Assembly: GCF_938015485.1 (NCBI RefSeq)
Contig: NZ_CALLVU010000005.1
Coordinates: forward strand, 1-34,866
Reading direction: 5' to 3'
DNA: 34,866 nucleotides
Origin: an uncultured Lachnoanaerobaculum sp.
GTDB taxonomy: Bacteria; Bacillota; Clostridia; Lachnospirales; Lachnospiraceae
Position numbers and translations under genes: made by a program
Shown: positions 7,891-16,975 of the stretch, in pieces
How the letters are laid out: every line of letters starts with the position of its first letter
How positions within the stretch are numbered: the first letter of the stretch is position 1
Notes under the pieces: model-generated
Database searches by the model: none
The model's input: only the letters and a program-made list of their open reading frames with translations
What the model was told of the DNA's origin: nothing

Positions 7891-10800
7891 ATGGATAAGA
7901 CATCCATAAAAAACTTTGCGATTTGGGCGAGGAATAAGCTGATTGCGGATATCGGCTATAAGGCTTCATTGATGGGAATAACTGAGGACGGAATCAGTGA
8001 GGCACTGTCACAGTCTACTATAAGCACGGAGTTTTATGATATCGGGACAGATAAGCCTTTTGCTATAAGTACAAATCAGATAAAGCAAAGAAAAAGACTT
8101 GTAGAAGTAATCAGAAAAAAGGAAGCGGATACCGACTATAAAACCGCATATAAATACATAATTGAAGAGGTTGCATATACTTGGTTTAACAGACTTATTG
8201 CCATACGATTTATGGAGGTAAATGACTATTTGCCTTCTCGTATGCGAGTACTTTCATCAGTGTCGGGAAAGCATGAGCCTGATATTGTAACAAATCCTTT
8301 TGAGGCGGAGCTTGAGCTTAGCGATGATGACAGAGAAAAAATAACGGCGTATAAGAGTGACAACAATATTGATGAGCTTTTTAATCTCTTGTTTATAAAG
8401 CAGTGTAATGCACTAAATACAATATTGCCGGCACTTTTTGAAAAGACCGACGACTATACGGAGCTGCTTTTGAATCTGTCTGTTATCGACAGAGACGGCG
8501 TAGTATATAAGCTTGTGACAGATATCGCGGAAGATGATTTCAATATAGAAAAGGGCGGTCAGGTAGAGATTATAGGATGGCTGTACCAATATTATAACAG
8601 TGAGCCGAAGGCCGCCGCATTTGCAAAAAAAGGTAAGATAAGTAAGGAGGAGATACCTGCGGTTACACAGCTTTTCACTCCTGACTGGATAGTGCGCTAT
8701 ATGGTGGAAAACAGCCTTGGCAGACTGTGGGTAGAGGGACATAGTAATGAAGAGCTTAAGGCAAATTGGAAGTACTACCTTGAGGAAGCGGTGCAGGAAG
8801 CCGAGGTGGAAAAACAGCTTACAGAAATCCGAAAAGAGTATGCTAAGCTCTCACCTGAGGATATCAAGATAATAGATCCTTGTGTAGGCTCGGGACATAT
8901 TTTGGTATATGCCTTTGATGTACTGATACAAATATATGAGAGTGCGGGTTACAGCACTCGTGACGCCGCAAAATCTATATTGGAGCATAATATCTACGGA
9001 CTTGATATAGATGACAGAGCCTTTCAGCTGGCATATTTTGCTATAATGATGAAAGCAAGGCAGTACAACAGAAGAATCTTAAACGGTGAGTATAAGCCGA
9101 ATATCTATTCTATCAAGGAGAGCAACAGTATAAACAGGGAGCATCTTGACTACCTTGGAAGCGGATGCAGTGAAGATGAAAGAAATAAAGCATTAGAGCA
9201 GATAGTAACCTTGTTGGATACATTTAAAGACGCCAAGGAGTACGGTTCAATACTTAATGTGGAGCAGTTTGACGCAGAGCTGCTTGAAAAGTTCATTTCA
9301 CAAAGTGAGTCTGACGGACAGATAAGTATGCACACGGTGGGCATAGAAGAGACGGTACAAGAGCTTAGACAGATAATTGCAGTGGGCAAGATGCTTTCAG
9401 ATAAGTATCATACTGTGGTTACAAATCCGCCGTATGCAGGAACAAGTAATCTAAGTCCTAAGTTGAATGCCTATATCAAGGAAAATTATCCTGACAGTAA
9501 ATCTGATTTGTTTGCGGTATTTATAGAGCGTTGCAGTGAAATGACAGTAGAGAACGGTTATCAGGCAATGATAACACAGCATTCGTGGATGTTCTTATCA
9601 AGCTTTGAAAAGCTTAGAAAGAAGATGATGCAAAGTGAAATCATAAATATGGTACATCTTGGAGCAAGGGCTTTTGAAGAAATCGGCGGTGAAGTGGTGC
9701 AGGTGACTGCTTTTGTACGATGTATAGAGCATATAAAAGGCTATAGAGGAACTTACTGTAGACTTATAGAGCCGACTTCACAGCAAGGCAAAGAGAAGAT
9801 GTTTTTGGACGGAGAAAACAGATATATCACTGTGCAGGATAACTTTAAAAAGATACCGGGCGAACCTGTAACTTACTGGATTAGTAAAAAAGTTTTTGAT
9901 GTATTTGGCAGTAAAGATATGTCTTATATAGGGAGTGCAAAGGTTGGAATTGGAACAGGAAATACAGAATTATTTTTAAAAGTATGGTTTGAAATATCAT
10001 TTGGTAGAATATCATTTAATAAAAGTAGTGAAGATATAAACAAGGTGATTTTTGTACCAATAAATAAAGGTGGTAATTTCAGAAAATGGTATGGAAATTT
10101 TGAATATATTATAAATTGGGAAAATGGCGGTAAGAATGTTAGAGAATATAGAGATGAAAATGGAAAAAAGGCCTCATATCCTAGAAACATTGAATCACAG
10201 CTAAAAGAGTCGTTGACATGGAGTGATATTTCAACATCAATATTTTCACTTAGATATTCACCAGAAGGGTTTTTCTTCTCAGATGTAGGTAATTCTTTAT
10301 TTGTTAATGATAGGGAGTTGATAATGTACATATTAGGATATTGTAATTCTATAGTATTTAACAATTTGACTAGTATCATTAATCAGACTATACATTTTAA
10401 ACCAGGTAATATGATGCATATGCCATTAATAATAAGTGAAACTTATAGAAGTAGAATAGATTTGATATCAAGAAAAAATATTGATTTATCCCAGTCCGAC
10501 TGGGATTCCTATGAAACCTCATGGGATTTTGCAACTCACCCCCTTATAAAGCCGACTCTTGCAGAAAATAATTCCAACAGCGCACAAACTCTTATTGCCG
10601 ACTGCTACAATATGTGGGTAGAGGAGTGTGAATCTCGCTTTAATAAGCTGAAAGCTAATGAAGAGGAGCTGAACCGTATCTTTATAGATATCTACGGTCT
10701 GCAGGATGAACTTGATGCCGATGTGGCGGATAAGGATATTACCGTGCATCGCATATTTGATACCAAGGCGGATGTGCCTGAGTCTATGAAAGGATCCAAC

Positions 10801-11589
10801 TATGTTCGCACCAAGCGTGATGAAGTGGTCTCACTGCTTTCATATGCTGTGGGATGTATGTTCGGACGCTATTCACTTGATACAGAGGGGCTTGCATATG
10901 CAGGCGGAGAGTGGGATGATTCAAAATATATTACCTTTAAGCCTGATAGTGACAATATTATTCCGATTACAGATGAAGAATACCTTGATGATGATATAGT
11001 CACAAGGCTTTGTACTTGGCTTAAGGCAGTCTATAGTGAGTCTACAATTGAAGCCAATCTTGACTTTATTGCGGATGCACTTGGCGGTAAGGGCAATACA
11101 AGCCGTGAGATTATAAGAAATTACTTTTTAAATGATTTCTTTAAGGATCATTGCAGTACTTACTCGGTAACAGGTTCAGGAAAGCGACCGATTTACTGGC
11201 TCTTTGATGCAGGGAAGCAAAACGGCTTTAAGGCGCTTATATACCTGCACAGATACAATGCAGACACTATCGGAAATTTGCGTATCGACTATTTGCATTT
11301 GTTACAGCGTATCTATGAGAGTGAGAGTAAGCGTATGCAAAGTACGATTGACAGTGCAAACAACCCTCGTGAGGTGGCACTTGCCTCAAAGAGAAAGGAA
11401 AAGCTTCAAAAGCAGCTGAAGGAATGTCATGAGTACGATGAGAAAATTGCCCACCTTGCACTGAGTCGTATAGAGCTTGACCTTGATGACGGTGTGAAAG
11501 TAAACTACAGAAAAGTACAGACAGATAGAGACAGCGGATTTTATGACGTGCTGGCGGATTCAAAGAATATCATGTTGAAGGAAAAATAG
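7891..11589 (+). CDS. pglX: BREX adenine-specific DNA methyltransferase PglX
   Basis: A 1232-residue N6-adenine methyltransferase that marks host DNA in BREX. The AdoMet motif DPCVGSG is at residues 329-335, and the catalytic NPPY motif starts at N512. Between them is LDIDDRAFQLAYFAI. The variable target-recognition region spans roughly nucleotides 9905-10490. It is strikingly AT-rich (about 18-33% GC per 60-base line, against about 48% near 8650) and ends just before the conserved DWDSYETSWDF segment. ATG 7891 is chosen over the TTG at 7888 because GGGAGGAG lies at good spacing. It starts 14 bases after brxC and is intact. Confidence 0.95.
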   Translation: MDKTSIKNFAIWARNKLIADIGYKASLMGITEDGISEALSQSTISTEFYDIGTDKPFAISTNQIKQRKRLVEVIRKKEADTDYKTAYKYIIEEVAYTWFNRLIAIRFMEVNDYLPSRMRVLSSVSGKHEPDIVTNPFEAELELSDDDREKITAYKSDNNIDELFNLLFIKQCNALNTILPALFEKTDDYTELLLNLSVIDRDGVVYKLVTDIAEDDFNIEKGGQVEIIGWLYQYYNSEPKAAAFAKKGKISKEEIPAVTQLFTPDWIVRYMVENSLGRLWVEGHSNEELKANWKYYLEEAVQEAEVEKQLTEIRKEYAKLSPEDIKIIDPCVGSGHILVYAFDVLIQIYESAGYSTRDAAKSILEHNIYGLDIDDRAFQLAYFAIMMKARQYNRRILNGEYKPNIYSIKESNSINREHLDYLGSGCSEDERNKALEQIVTLLDTFKDAKEYGSILNVEQFDAELLEKFISQSESDGQISMHTVGIEETVQELRQIIAVGKMLSDKYHTVVTNPPYAGTSNLSPKLNAYIKENYPDSKSDLFAVFIERCSEMTVENGYQAMITQHSWMFLSSFEKLRKKMMQSEIINMVHLGARAFEEIGGEVVQVTAFVRCIEHIKGYRGTYCRLIEPTSQQGKEKMFLDGENRYITVQDNFKKIPGEPVTYWISKKVFDVFGSKDMSYIGSAKVGIGTGNTELFLKVWFEISFGRISFNKSSEDINKVIFVPINKGGNFRKWYGNFEYIINWENGGKNVREYRDENGKKASYPRNIESQLKESLTWSDISTSIFSLRYSPEGFFFSDVGNSLFVNDRELIMYILGYCNSIVFNNLTSIINQTIHFKPGNMMHMPLIISETYRSRIDLISRKNIDLSQSDWDSYETSWDFATHPLIKPTLAENNSNSAQTLIADCYNMWVEECESRFNKLKANEEELNRIFIDIYGLQDELDADVADKDITVHRIFDTKADVPESMKGSNYVRTKRDEVVSLLSYAVGCMFGRYSLDTEGLAYAGGEWDDSKYITFKPDSDNIIPITDEEYLDDDIVTRLCTWLKAVYSESTIEANLDFIADALGGKGNTSREIIRNYFLNDFFKDHCSTYSVTGSGKRPIYWLFDAGKQNGFKALIYLHRYNADTIGNLRIDYLHLLQRIYESESKRMQSTIDSANNPREVALASKRKEKLQKQLKECHEYDEKIAHLALSRIELDLDDGVKVNYRKVQTDRDSGFYDVLADSKNIMLKEK

Positions 11590-11624
11590 TATAACTTGAA
11601 AGGTTATTGGAAAGTAGTAAAGCG

Positions 11625-14129
11625 ATGGCGGAATTAAACCTAAAACAGATAAACACTCGTCTGAATGAAGAGTTTAGAGGAGAGAAAAGAAAGCTTGTAT
11701 TTTGGTATGATGACAAGGCCGAGTTTGTCGATGATATAAAGGATATAGAACTTGACAATGCAAAGGTATATTTTTTGCAACCTGATAATCAGTTTTATAC
11801 AAAGTACTTTTTGGAGCGAAAGGATAAGGAGAACAACTATCTTATATATGCACCCTTTCCGAAGCCTGATGTAAGAGAAAATCATCTTGAAGATACATTG
11901 CTGTATTCAAAGAGATTTTTTGCAGACAGAGCGTCACTGCTTATGGCGGACCTCGGAGTGGACGAGAAGTATAAGAATATAATTGAAAAGCATATTAAGT
12001 TCTTTGCAAATAAGGACAGAACACAGAGGTTTTATGACCTTGAGATTGAACAGTTTAATGAAGAGAACATAATTGTCGGAATGCTTGGCAGTATCTGTCG
12101 TACACAGACCTGCTCTTTTGAAGAAGTGGTAAGAGCGGTTTTAAGTGACGGAGAATGTGAAGATAATAAATTTATTGATACATTCAAAAAGTATGATTTG
12201 CATAATGAGTTTTGGAAGCTGTGTGAAAGGAATTTCGGATATATTGACAATGCACCGTCTCTGACAAATTTTGTTTTGACTCTTTTTATCACTTATACTG
12301 CAAAAAGCATCACAGGAGAGCTTCCTGAGAATTTAAAGAGTATGGTATCTGATAAGAGCGGAAATATCATTACATTTATGGATAATCTTAAAAACAGTGT
12401 ACTGTATAAGGACAGATACAATAAATTGTCGGAATTTATTTCAGATAAATTGAATATAGTCAAAGTATTTGGAAATCTTTTACCTGAAGAATTATTGCAT
12501 TGTGATACCTTTGTATGCATTGATAGGATTATTATAAGGTGGATAAAAGAGCGTCTGCTTGCAGAGGATACAGGTGCAATGCTTGATAATCATTCAATAA
12601 AAGAGGTCGTTTCAATCAGATCAAAGATGCACTTTAGTGAGAGTACTGGGAAGATTTATCATATGCTTGGCAGTGCATATGATATTGTGGTGAGTGCAAA
12701 GTATGTCTGTCCTGACAGCTTTAGTGATATTTTGGAAAAGTATAAGACAAGCGACTATAAGATAGACCAAAACTACAGATATTTTTATTATGATTATGAC
12801 AGCCTTGATGACAGTGAGGATTTTGAGAGACTGCGTGAACTTGTAGAGAATATCTATACCAATGAATACCTTGACAAGCTTTTGCAAAAGTGGAATATCG
12901 GTATTTTGGAGGAGAATGCATTTAGTAAGTTGCCTTTGCAAATAGACTTTTATGACAGCAATATCGGCGGACTTAAGGACAGAACGGTTGTCATAATTTC
13001 GGATGCACTTCGTTATGAGGTGGGATATGAGCTATATACTACATTGGCAGACGATCCTAAGAGCAATATAAGGATTGATACAAGTTTGAGTGTATTGCCT
13101 TCTTATACAAGGCTTGGAATGGCGGCATTATTGCCACATAAGAGCATTACAATGAGTGATGATTATACCGTGCTGGTAGACGGTATGAGCTGTGACAATC
13201 TGCTTACAAGGCAGAATATATTGCAAAGATATTGTGGTAACGGTATTTGTGTACAGTTTGATGATATTAAAAATATGAAAAAGTCGGAACTTCGAGATAT
13301 ATTTACCGGAAAGCAGCTTGTCTATGTCTATCACAACCAGATTGATGCAAGAGGTGATAAGGCAAATACGGAGGATGAGGTGTTCGTAGCCTGCAAAGAG
13401 GCGGTAAATGAGATAGCGGATTTGATTCGACGCATATCTTCCAATGCCAACACTCACCATTTTATTGTTACGGCCGACCACGGATTTATCTATAAAAGAG
13501 ATAAGCTTAATGAGAGCGACAAGATAAATGTAAGAGATAAAGACGCTTTTGTGAACCGCAGATTTATAGTATCTAATGAGGCGATATATGAAGACGGTAT
13601 AGAGAATATTTCTATGGGCAGGATTTTAAGAAATGATGACAATAAGGTGGTATCATTTCCTATAAGCAGCAGCGTTTTCAAGGTGTCCGGAGGAGGACAA
13701 AACTTTGTACATGGCGGCTCATCTCCTCAGGAAATGCTTATTCCCGTGCTGAATATTAAGATGGAGCGCGGACACATTGATACGGAGAATGCACAGATAG
13801 CACTTGTAAGTATGGTACAAAAGATTACAAGCAATGTTACCGTACTTGAATTTATCCAGTCTGATGCTGTAAGCGATACTGTCAAGGCAACTACATATAA
13901 GCTTTATTTTATCTCTGATGATAATGAGAAGATATCAAACGAGGTGACTCTTTTTGCAGACAGCAGAGAGCTTGATGCAAGAAAGCGAATTTTCCGTATG
14001 AATTTCAGATTCAAAGATAAAAAGTATGACAAGAACAGAAATTATTATCTTGCGGCATATAATGAAGGCAGCGGTGAAGAGATTTGGCGCCACCATGTGG
14101 TTATGGACTTGGTAGGAGAGAGTTTTTAG
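11625..14129 (+). CDS. pglZ: BREX alkaline-phosphatase-superfamily protein PglZ
   Basis: An 834-residue PglZ protein, the signature component of BREX. It has the metal-binding motifs of the alkaline phosphatase superfamily: SDALRYE with D460, TADHGF with D618 and H619, and VHGGSSPQE with H696. The N-terminus (MAELNLKQI...KLVFWYDD) matches the family. ATG 11625 has GGAAAG ten bases upstream. An in-frame TTG at 11607 would add six residues, but its GAAAGG site is only three bases away. The gene is complete. In canonical type 1 loci brxL follows; here a Fic-gene stub follows after 26 bases. Confidence 0.95.
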   Translation: MAELNLKQINTRLNEEFRGEKRKLVFWYDDKAEFVDDIKDIELDNAKVYFLQPDNQFYTKYFLERKDKENNYLIYAPFPKPDVRENHLEDTLLYSKRFFADRASLLMADLGVDEKYKNIIEKHIKFFANKDRTQRFYDLEIEQFNEENIIVGMLGSICRTQTCSFEEVVRAVLSDGECEDNKFIDTFKKYDLHNEFWKLCERNFGYIDNAPSLTNFVLTLFITYTAKSITGELPENLKSMVSDKSGNIITFMDNLKNSVLYKDRYNKLSEFISDKLNIVKVFGNLLPEELLHCDTFVCIDRIIIRWIKERLLAEDTGAMLDNHSIKEVVSIRSKMHFSESTGKIYHMLGSAYDIVVSAKYVCPDSFSDILEKYKTSDYKIDQNYRYFYYDYDSLDDSEDFERLRELVENIYTNEYLDKLLQKWNIGILEENAFSKLPLQIDFYDSNIGGLKDRTVVIISDALRYEVGYELYTTLADDPKSNIRIDTSLSVLPSYTRLGMAALLPHKSITMSDDYTVLVDGMSCDNLLTRQNILQRYCGNGICVQFDDIKNMKKSELRDIFTGKQLVYVYHNQIDARGDKANTEDEVFVACKEAVNEIADLIRRISSNANTHHFIVTADHGFIYKRDKLNESDKINVRDKDAFVNRRFIVSNEAIYEDGIENISMGRILRNDDNKVVSFPISSSVFKVSGGGQNFVHGGSSPQEMLIPVLNIKMERGHIDTENAQIALVSMVQKITSNVTVLEFIQSDAVSDTVKATTYKLYFISDDNEKISNEVTLFADSRELDARKRIFRMNFRFKDKKYDKNRNYYLAAYNEGSGEEIWRHHVVMDLVGESF

Positions 14130-14155
14130 AAAATCATACAGAAAGGACATGGAAG

Positions 14156-14344
14156 ATGGGAGAATATAAGCCGCCTTTTCATATGACTGACAGGATTACA
14201 AACCTTGTAGCAGCCATATGTGAACAGGTAGGAAGAATTACAGTACTTTCTCACGGAAATTTGAGTCCACATCTGAAAAAAGAAAACAGAATGAGAACAA
14301 TCCATTCGTCACTTGCAATAGAGCAAAGCTCGCTTTCATTATAA
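14156..14344 (+). pseudogene. N-terminal stub of a Fic-family protein
   Basis: Sixty-two codons match the conserved start of Fic/DOC proteins: KPPFHMTDRITNLV, then EQVGRITVLSHGNLSPHL, then NRMRTIHSSLAIEQSSLSL. The family normally continues with the inhibitory-helix/linker region and the catalytic HPFxxGNGR domain, but here TAA follows directly after LSL. The gene is therefore cut off by a deletion at about 14341, and no Fic catalytic motif occurs downstream. It has a plausible ribosome site (AGAAAGGACATGG) and sits 26 bases behind pglZ. It was probably a passenger of the BREX operon before the deletion that also removed brxL, if brxL was ever present. Confidence 0.85.
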
Positions 14345-14476
14345 TTTCGAGTAAAGAATAAAAGATATTCTTAAAGCTGATAAAACTTAGAATAAATAAC
14401 TATGTAATAGTTTATAAAATCAAGTTTTATTATGCAACAAGTATAATACATATATTATATCTTTAGTTCATGAGTA
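14345..14476. other. AT-rich intergenic stretch with no gene
   Basis: No coding frame, terminator hairpin or repeat that I can support. It lies immediately after the Fic deletion point and before the higBA promoter. Confidence 0.5.
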
Positions 14477-14505
14477 TTTACTTTAAACTTCTAAGATGAT
14501 ATAAT
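14477..14505 (+). promoter_or_regulatory. Predicted sigma-A promoter of the higBA locus
   Basis: TTTACT at 14477-14482, a 17-bp spacer, and a perfect TATAAT at 14500-14505. Predicted transcription start is near 14512, inside the palindrome at 14510-14526. Confidence 0.65.
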
Positions 14506-14509
14506 TTTA

Positions 14510-14526
14510 ATTACCAAAATGGTAAT
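14510..14526. promoter_or_regulatory. Palindromic operator, probably bound by the HigA-type regulator
   Basis: ATTACCAAAATGGTAAT is an inverted repeat with two perfect 7-bp arms around AAA. It overlaps the predicted transcription start of the higBA promoter. Type II antitoxins commonly repress their own promoter from such sites; assigning this one to HigA is inference. Confidence 0.6.
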
Positions 14527-14542
14527 CAAATAAAAGGAGACG

Positions 14543-14785
14543 GTGATCGATTTTGGGAATGCAGAGTCTTTGATGGATATTGCTAATTATATACCATTTC
14601 ATTTTGAACATTTAAGAGGTGACAGAAAAGATGAATGGAGTATATGATTAGGCAAAACCGGATATAGGGTTACAATGATTCCTTGTGATAATGATGGTAG
14701 CGAGATTATAAAAGGAGATATACTTGCTCAGTGTAAAATGATCAAGATTGTGAAGGTAACGGAGGTGTCAAACCATTATGAGTAA
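14543..14785 (+). pseudogene. HigB/RelE-type toxin remnant with an in-frame nonsense codon
   Basis: Reading from GTG 14543, the frame encodes IDFGNAESLMDIANY, then FHFEHLRGDRKDEWSI, a TGA at 14645-14647, and then LGKTGYRVTMIP...MIKIVKVTEVSNHYE. The second half has the HigB pattern: GDRKxxWSI, a basic residue, then YRV and a final IVKVTEVSNHYE. The TGA stands where arginine is expected, so one base change from AGA or CGA explains it. The usual N-terminal part is also short or missing. The stop TAA overlaps the antitoxin start by 8 bases, the normal toxin-first operon layout. The toxin is probably dead unless the codon is read through. Confidence 0.75.
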
Positions 14786-15884
14786 TATAAATGAATATAA
14801 AGATATAGTGGCATTTCACCCTGGATATTATATCGCTGATATTATAGAAGATATGGAAATAAGTCAGGCTGAATTTGCCACAAGAATGGGAACAAGCACA
14901 AAGACTTTAAGTCAGTTGATAAATGGAAAATCTAATATTTCTAATGATTTAGCAAAAAAACTTTCTGTTATGTTAGGAACAAGTGTAGAAGTCTGGCTAA
15001 ATTTACAGAATACATATGATCAAAAGTTGATTGAAATACAGATGGCTAAGGATATTGACTCACAGGCAGAATTAGCAAAAGAAATAGATTATAAATACTT
15101 TGTAGATGTTGTTGGTTTGGAAACGGCAAAGAGTATTAATGACAAAGTTAATAATCTTTGTAAATTTTTTATGGTTTCAAATTTAAGAATTATGTTGCAA
15201 CAGGATTTCTTAGTGAATTTTAGAACAAGTGCATCTTGCAATAATGAGAAGAATATCATTAATTCCAGGGCTTGGATTCAAACAGCTATGAATATTTCAA
15301 AAAATATAGATACTAAGCCTTATAATGCAGCAATGCTAAAAGAGTATTTACCGGAGCTAAGAAGTATGACAGTTAAAAAACCGGAGGAATTTTTGCCAAG
15401 AATGCGTGAGATTTTTTCGGATTGCGGTATTGCATTTGTTTTACTACCACATTTGAAGAATTCAGGTGTAAATGGTGCTGTAAAATGGGTAACTGAAGAT
15501 AGAGTGGTGCTTGCAATGAATAATCGAGGATTGGATGCAGATAAGTTTTGGTTTTCATTATTCCATGAAATCAAGCATGTGCTTCAACAGAAAATAAAAA
15601 CAGTGTTTATAAGTAGTACAGTTGAAGAAATGAAAGATTTTAATAATAATCTTGAAATAGAAGCGGATAGATTTGCAATGGATTATTTGATTTCACCAAA
15701 AGACTACGAAAAACTTAATCCGACAAAATATACTTCGGATAATGATATTAAAGAGTTTGCTAAAGAGATAGGAATACATCCCGGAATTGTAGCAGGAAGG
15801 TTGCAGCATGAAGGAATAATTGCACAGAATAGATGCTCAAAATTAAAAGAAAAATATGTGATTAAAATACAACATATCGCATAA
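14778..15884 (+). CDS. higA: HigA-type antitoxin/regulator with ImmA/IrrE metallopeptidase domain
   Basis: A 368-residue two-domain protein. The N-terminus is a HigA-family XRE helix-turn-helix (about residues 16-80, with SQAEFATRMGTSTKTLSQLINGKSNIS). The C-terminal part is an ImmA/IrrE (COG2856) zinc-peptidase-like domain with H263-E-I-K-H267 and EIEADRFAMDYL (E293 onward). Such fused proteins act as antitoxins or as cleavable or protease regulators. The adjacent toxin is broken, so this is now an orphan. ATG 14778 overlaps the toxin frame. The palindrome upstream suggests autoregulation. The last residues (IKIQHIA) abut a metY fragment, so the original C-terminus may have been altered slightly. 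Confidence 0.88.
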   Translation: MSNINEYKDIVAFHPGYYIADIIEDMEISQAEFATRMGTSTKTLSQLINGKSNISNDLAKKLSVMLGTSVEVWLNLQNTYDQKLIEIQMAKDIDSQAELAKEIDYKYFVDVVGLETAKSINDKVNNLCKFFMVSNLRIMLQQDFLVNFRTSASCNNEKNIINSRAWIQTAMNISKNIDTKPYNAAMLKEYLPELRSMTVKKPEEFLPRMREIFSDCGIAFVLLPHLKNSGVNGAVKWVTEDRVVLAMNNRGLDADKFWFSLFHEIKHVLQQKIKTVFISSTVEEMKDFNNNLEIEADRFAMDYLISPKDYEKLNPTKYTSDNDIKEFAKEIGIHPGIVAGRLQHEGIIAQNRCSKLKEKYVIKIQHIA

Positions 15885-16175
15885 AATTGGAGCTATACCT
15901 TCACCACAGAATTCATTCTACCTTGGAGTCGGATTTGAAACATTGCATTTAAGAATGGAAAGACATTATTCAAATGCGCTGACTCTTGCTAAGCATTTAC
16001 AAAATCACCCGAAGGTATCATGGGTTTCTTTCCTGAGACTTGAAAATGACAGTCAGTACGCCTTGGCACAAAAGTATAAGCCGCCGGAGTAACTCCTGAT
16101 CTTATCAGAATGTCTGTAGGTATTGAGGATGTCCGTGACCTGATAGCAGATATAGATCAGGCATTATATAGGTAA
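15883..16175 (+). pseudogene. metY: Two fused fragments of O-acetylhomoserine sulfhydrylase (metY)
   Basis: From 15883 one frame reads IGAIPSPQNSFYLGVGFETLHLRMERHYSNA, then NHPKVSWVSF and ALAQKYKPPE before TAA at 16090. A second frame starting at 16083 reads AGVTPDLIRMSVGIEDVRDLIADIDQALYR, ending at 16173-16175. These are two conserved parts of MetY/Cys-Met PLP enzymes: the region after the active-site lysine and the extreme C-terminus. The roughly 100 residues between them are missing and the frames do not match, so this is a decayed gene with an internal deletion. The first two thirds of the enzyme are absent as well. Confidence 0.8.
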
Positions 16176-16214
16176 GTAAAACAGTTTGGTACTATAAAGT
16201 TTAGAGGTAGATAT

Positions 16215-16925
16215 TTGAATATTTATATAGATGAGTCAGGCTCAATAAATAATCATATAAAAAATAATAAATACTTTATTATAGCATTAGTCAGAACATT
16301 TGATATTACAGCTGTAAAGAAAGCTTATAAACGTTTTGTATCTTCAAATTACAGTCGTTTAATGGAATTGGATCAAGATAAAATAAATCCGAAAACAGGC
16401 AGAATCATCAAAGAAGGTGGTAAGATGTTTAAGAACGGTAAGTTTAAAGAACTGAAAGGCTCCCAATTTGATAAAGAGATGAAACAGAAATTTGTGGATT
16501 TTTTTGCTCAAAAAAACTCATTTGAGGTATATTATATAAGGATTAATAATGAAAAGTTGACTGATAAGCTTTGTGATAATACAGCAAGAGTTTTTAACTA
16601 TACATTGAGACTTGCATTGGAGTATTTTTTTAATGAAAGATATTTACCTGATGAAGACTGTTTACTTCAATTGGATGAAAGAAATGAGAAGACAGAGTTC
16701 GTACATTTTTTAGAAAACTATTTGAATACAGAATTATTTATGAACGGAACAACCGTTGGGAAATTTATTGTTGAGTATTTTGATTCGGTAGACAACAATA
16801 TTGTTCAGATTGCCGATGTATTTGCAAATTTGTACTATTCTCATATGCAAACCGGAGGTTATAATGAAGAGTTAAATAAGTTGAAAAATTCAGGGATACT
16901 CAAGGGTCTGTTTACTTTTCCATAA
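16215..16925 (+). CDS. DUF3800 domain protein
   Basis: A 236-residue protein of the DUF3800 family, predicted to have an RNase H-like fold. The acidic motifs are visible: YIDESG at residues 4-9, LQLDERNEKTEF in the middle, and IVQIADVFANLYY near the end. The family is common on mobile and defence-associated DNA but its activity is not established. The start is TTG at 16215, with GAGGT six to seven bases upstream. The gene sits alone between the metY fragments and the M32 fragment, in the accessory zone to the right of BREX. The frame is intact. Confidence 0.82.
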   Translation: MNIYIDESGSINNHIKNNKYFIIALVRTFDITAVKKAYKRFVSSNYSRLMELDQDKINPKTGRIIKEGGKMFKNGKFKELKGSQFDKEMKQKFVDFFAQKNSFEVYYIRINNEKLTDKLCDNTARVFNYTLRLALEYFFNERYLPDEDCLLQLDERNEKTEFVHFLENYLNTELFMNGTTVGKFIVEYFDSVDNNIVQIADVFANLYYSHMQTGGYNEELNKLKNSGILKGLFTFP

Positions 16926-16942
16926 ATAATTATTGTGGTATA

Positions 16943-16971
16943 TTGACATTTATGAACGGATATGCTACGAT
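16943..16971 (+). promoter_or_regulatory. Strong predicted sigma-A promoter
   Basis: A perfect TTGACA at 16943-16948, a 17-bp spacer, and TACGAT at 16966-16971. It drives the structured leader and then the M32 gene fragment. Confidence 0.7.
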
Positions 16972-16975
16972 GCTT

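Noticed and set aside
9924..10379. Minus-strand frame (151 codons) inside pglX
   Set aside because: It lies opposite the AT-rich target-recognition segment, which explains the open frame; there are no recognisable motifs.
10490..10504. CCCAG-TCCGA-CTGGG inverted repeat inside pglX at the edge of the AT-rich block
   Set aside because: A 5-bp stem within the codons of the conserved DWDS motif is weak evidence for a recombination site; it is more likely chance.
14084..14155. Upstream extension of the Fic stub into pglZ
   Set aside because: The frame is open there but overlaps the end of pglZ. The conserved Fic N-terminus begins at ATG 14156, which has a ribosome site.
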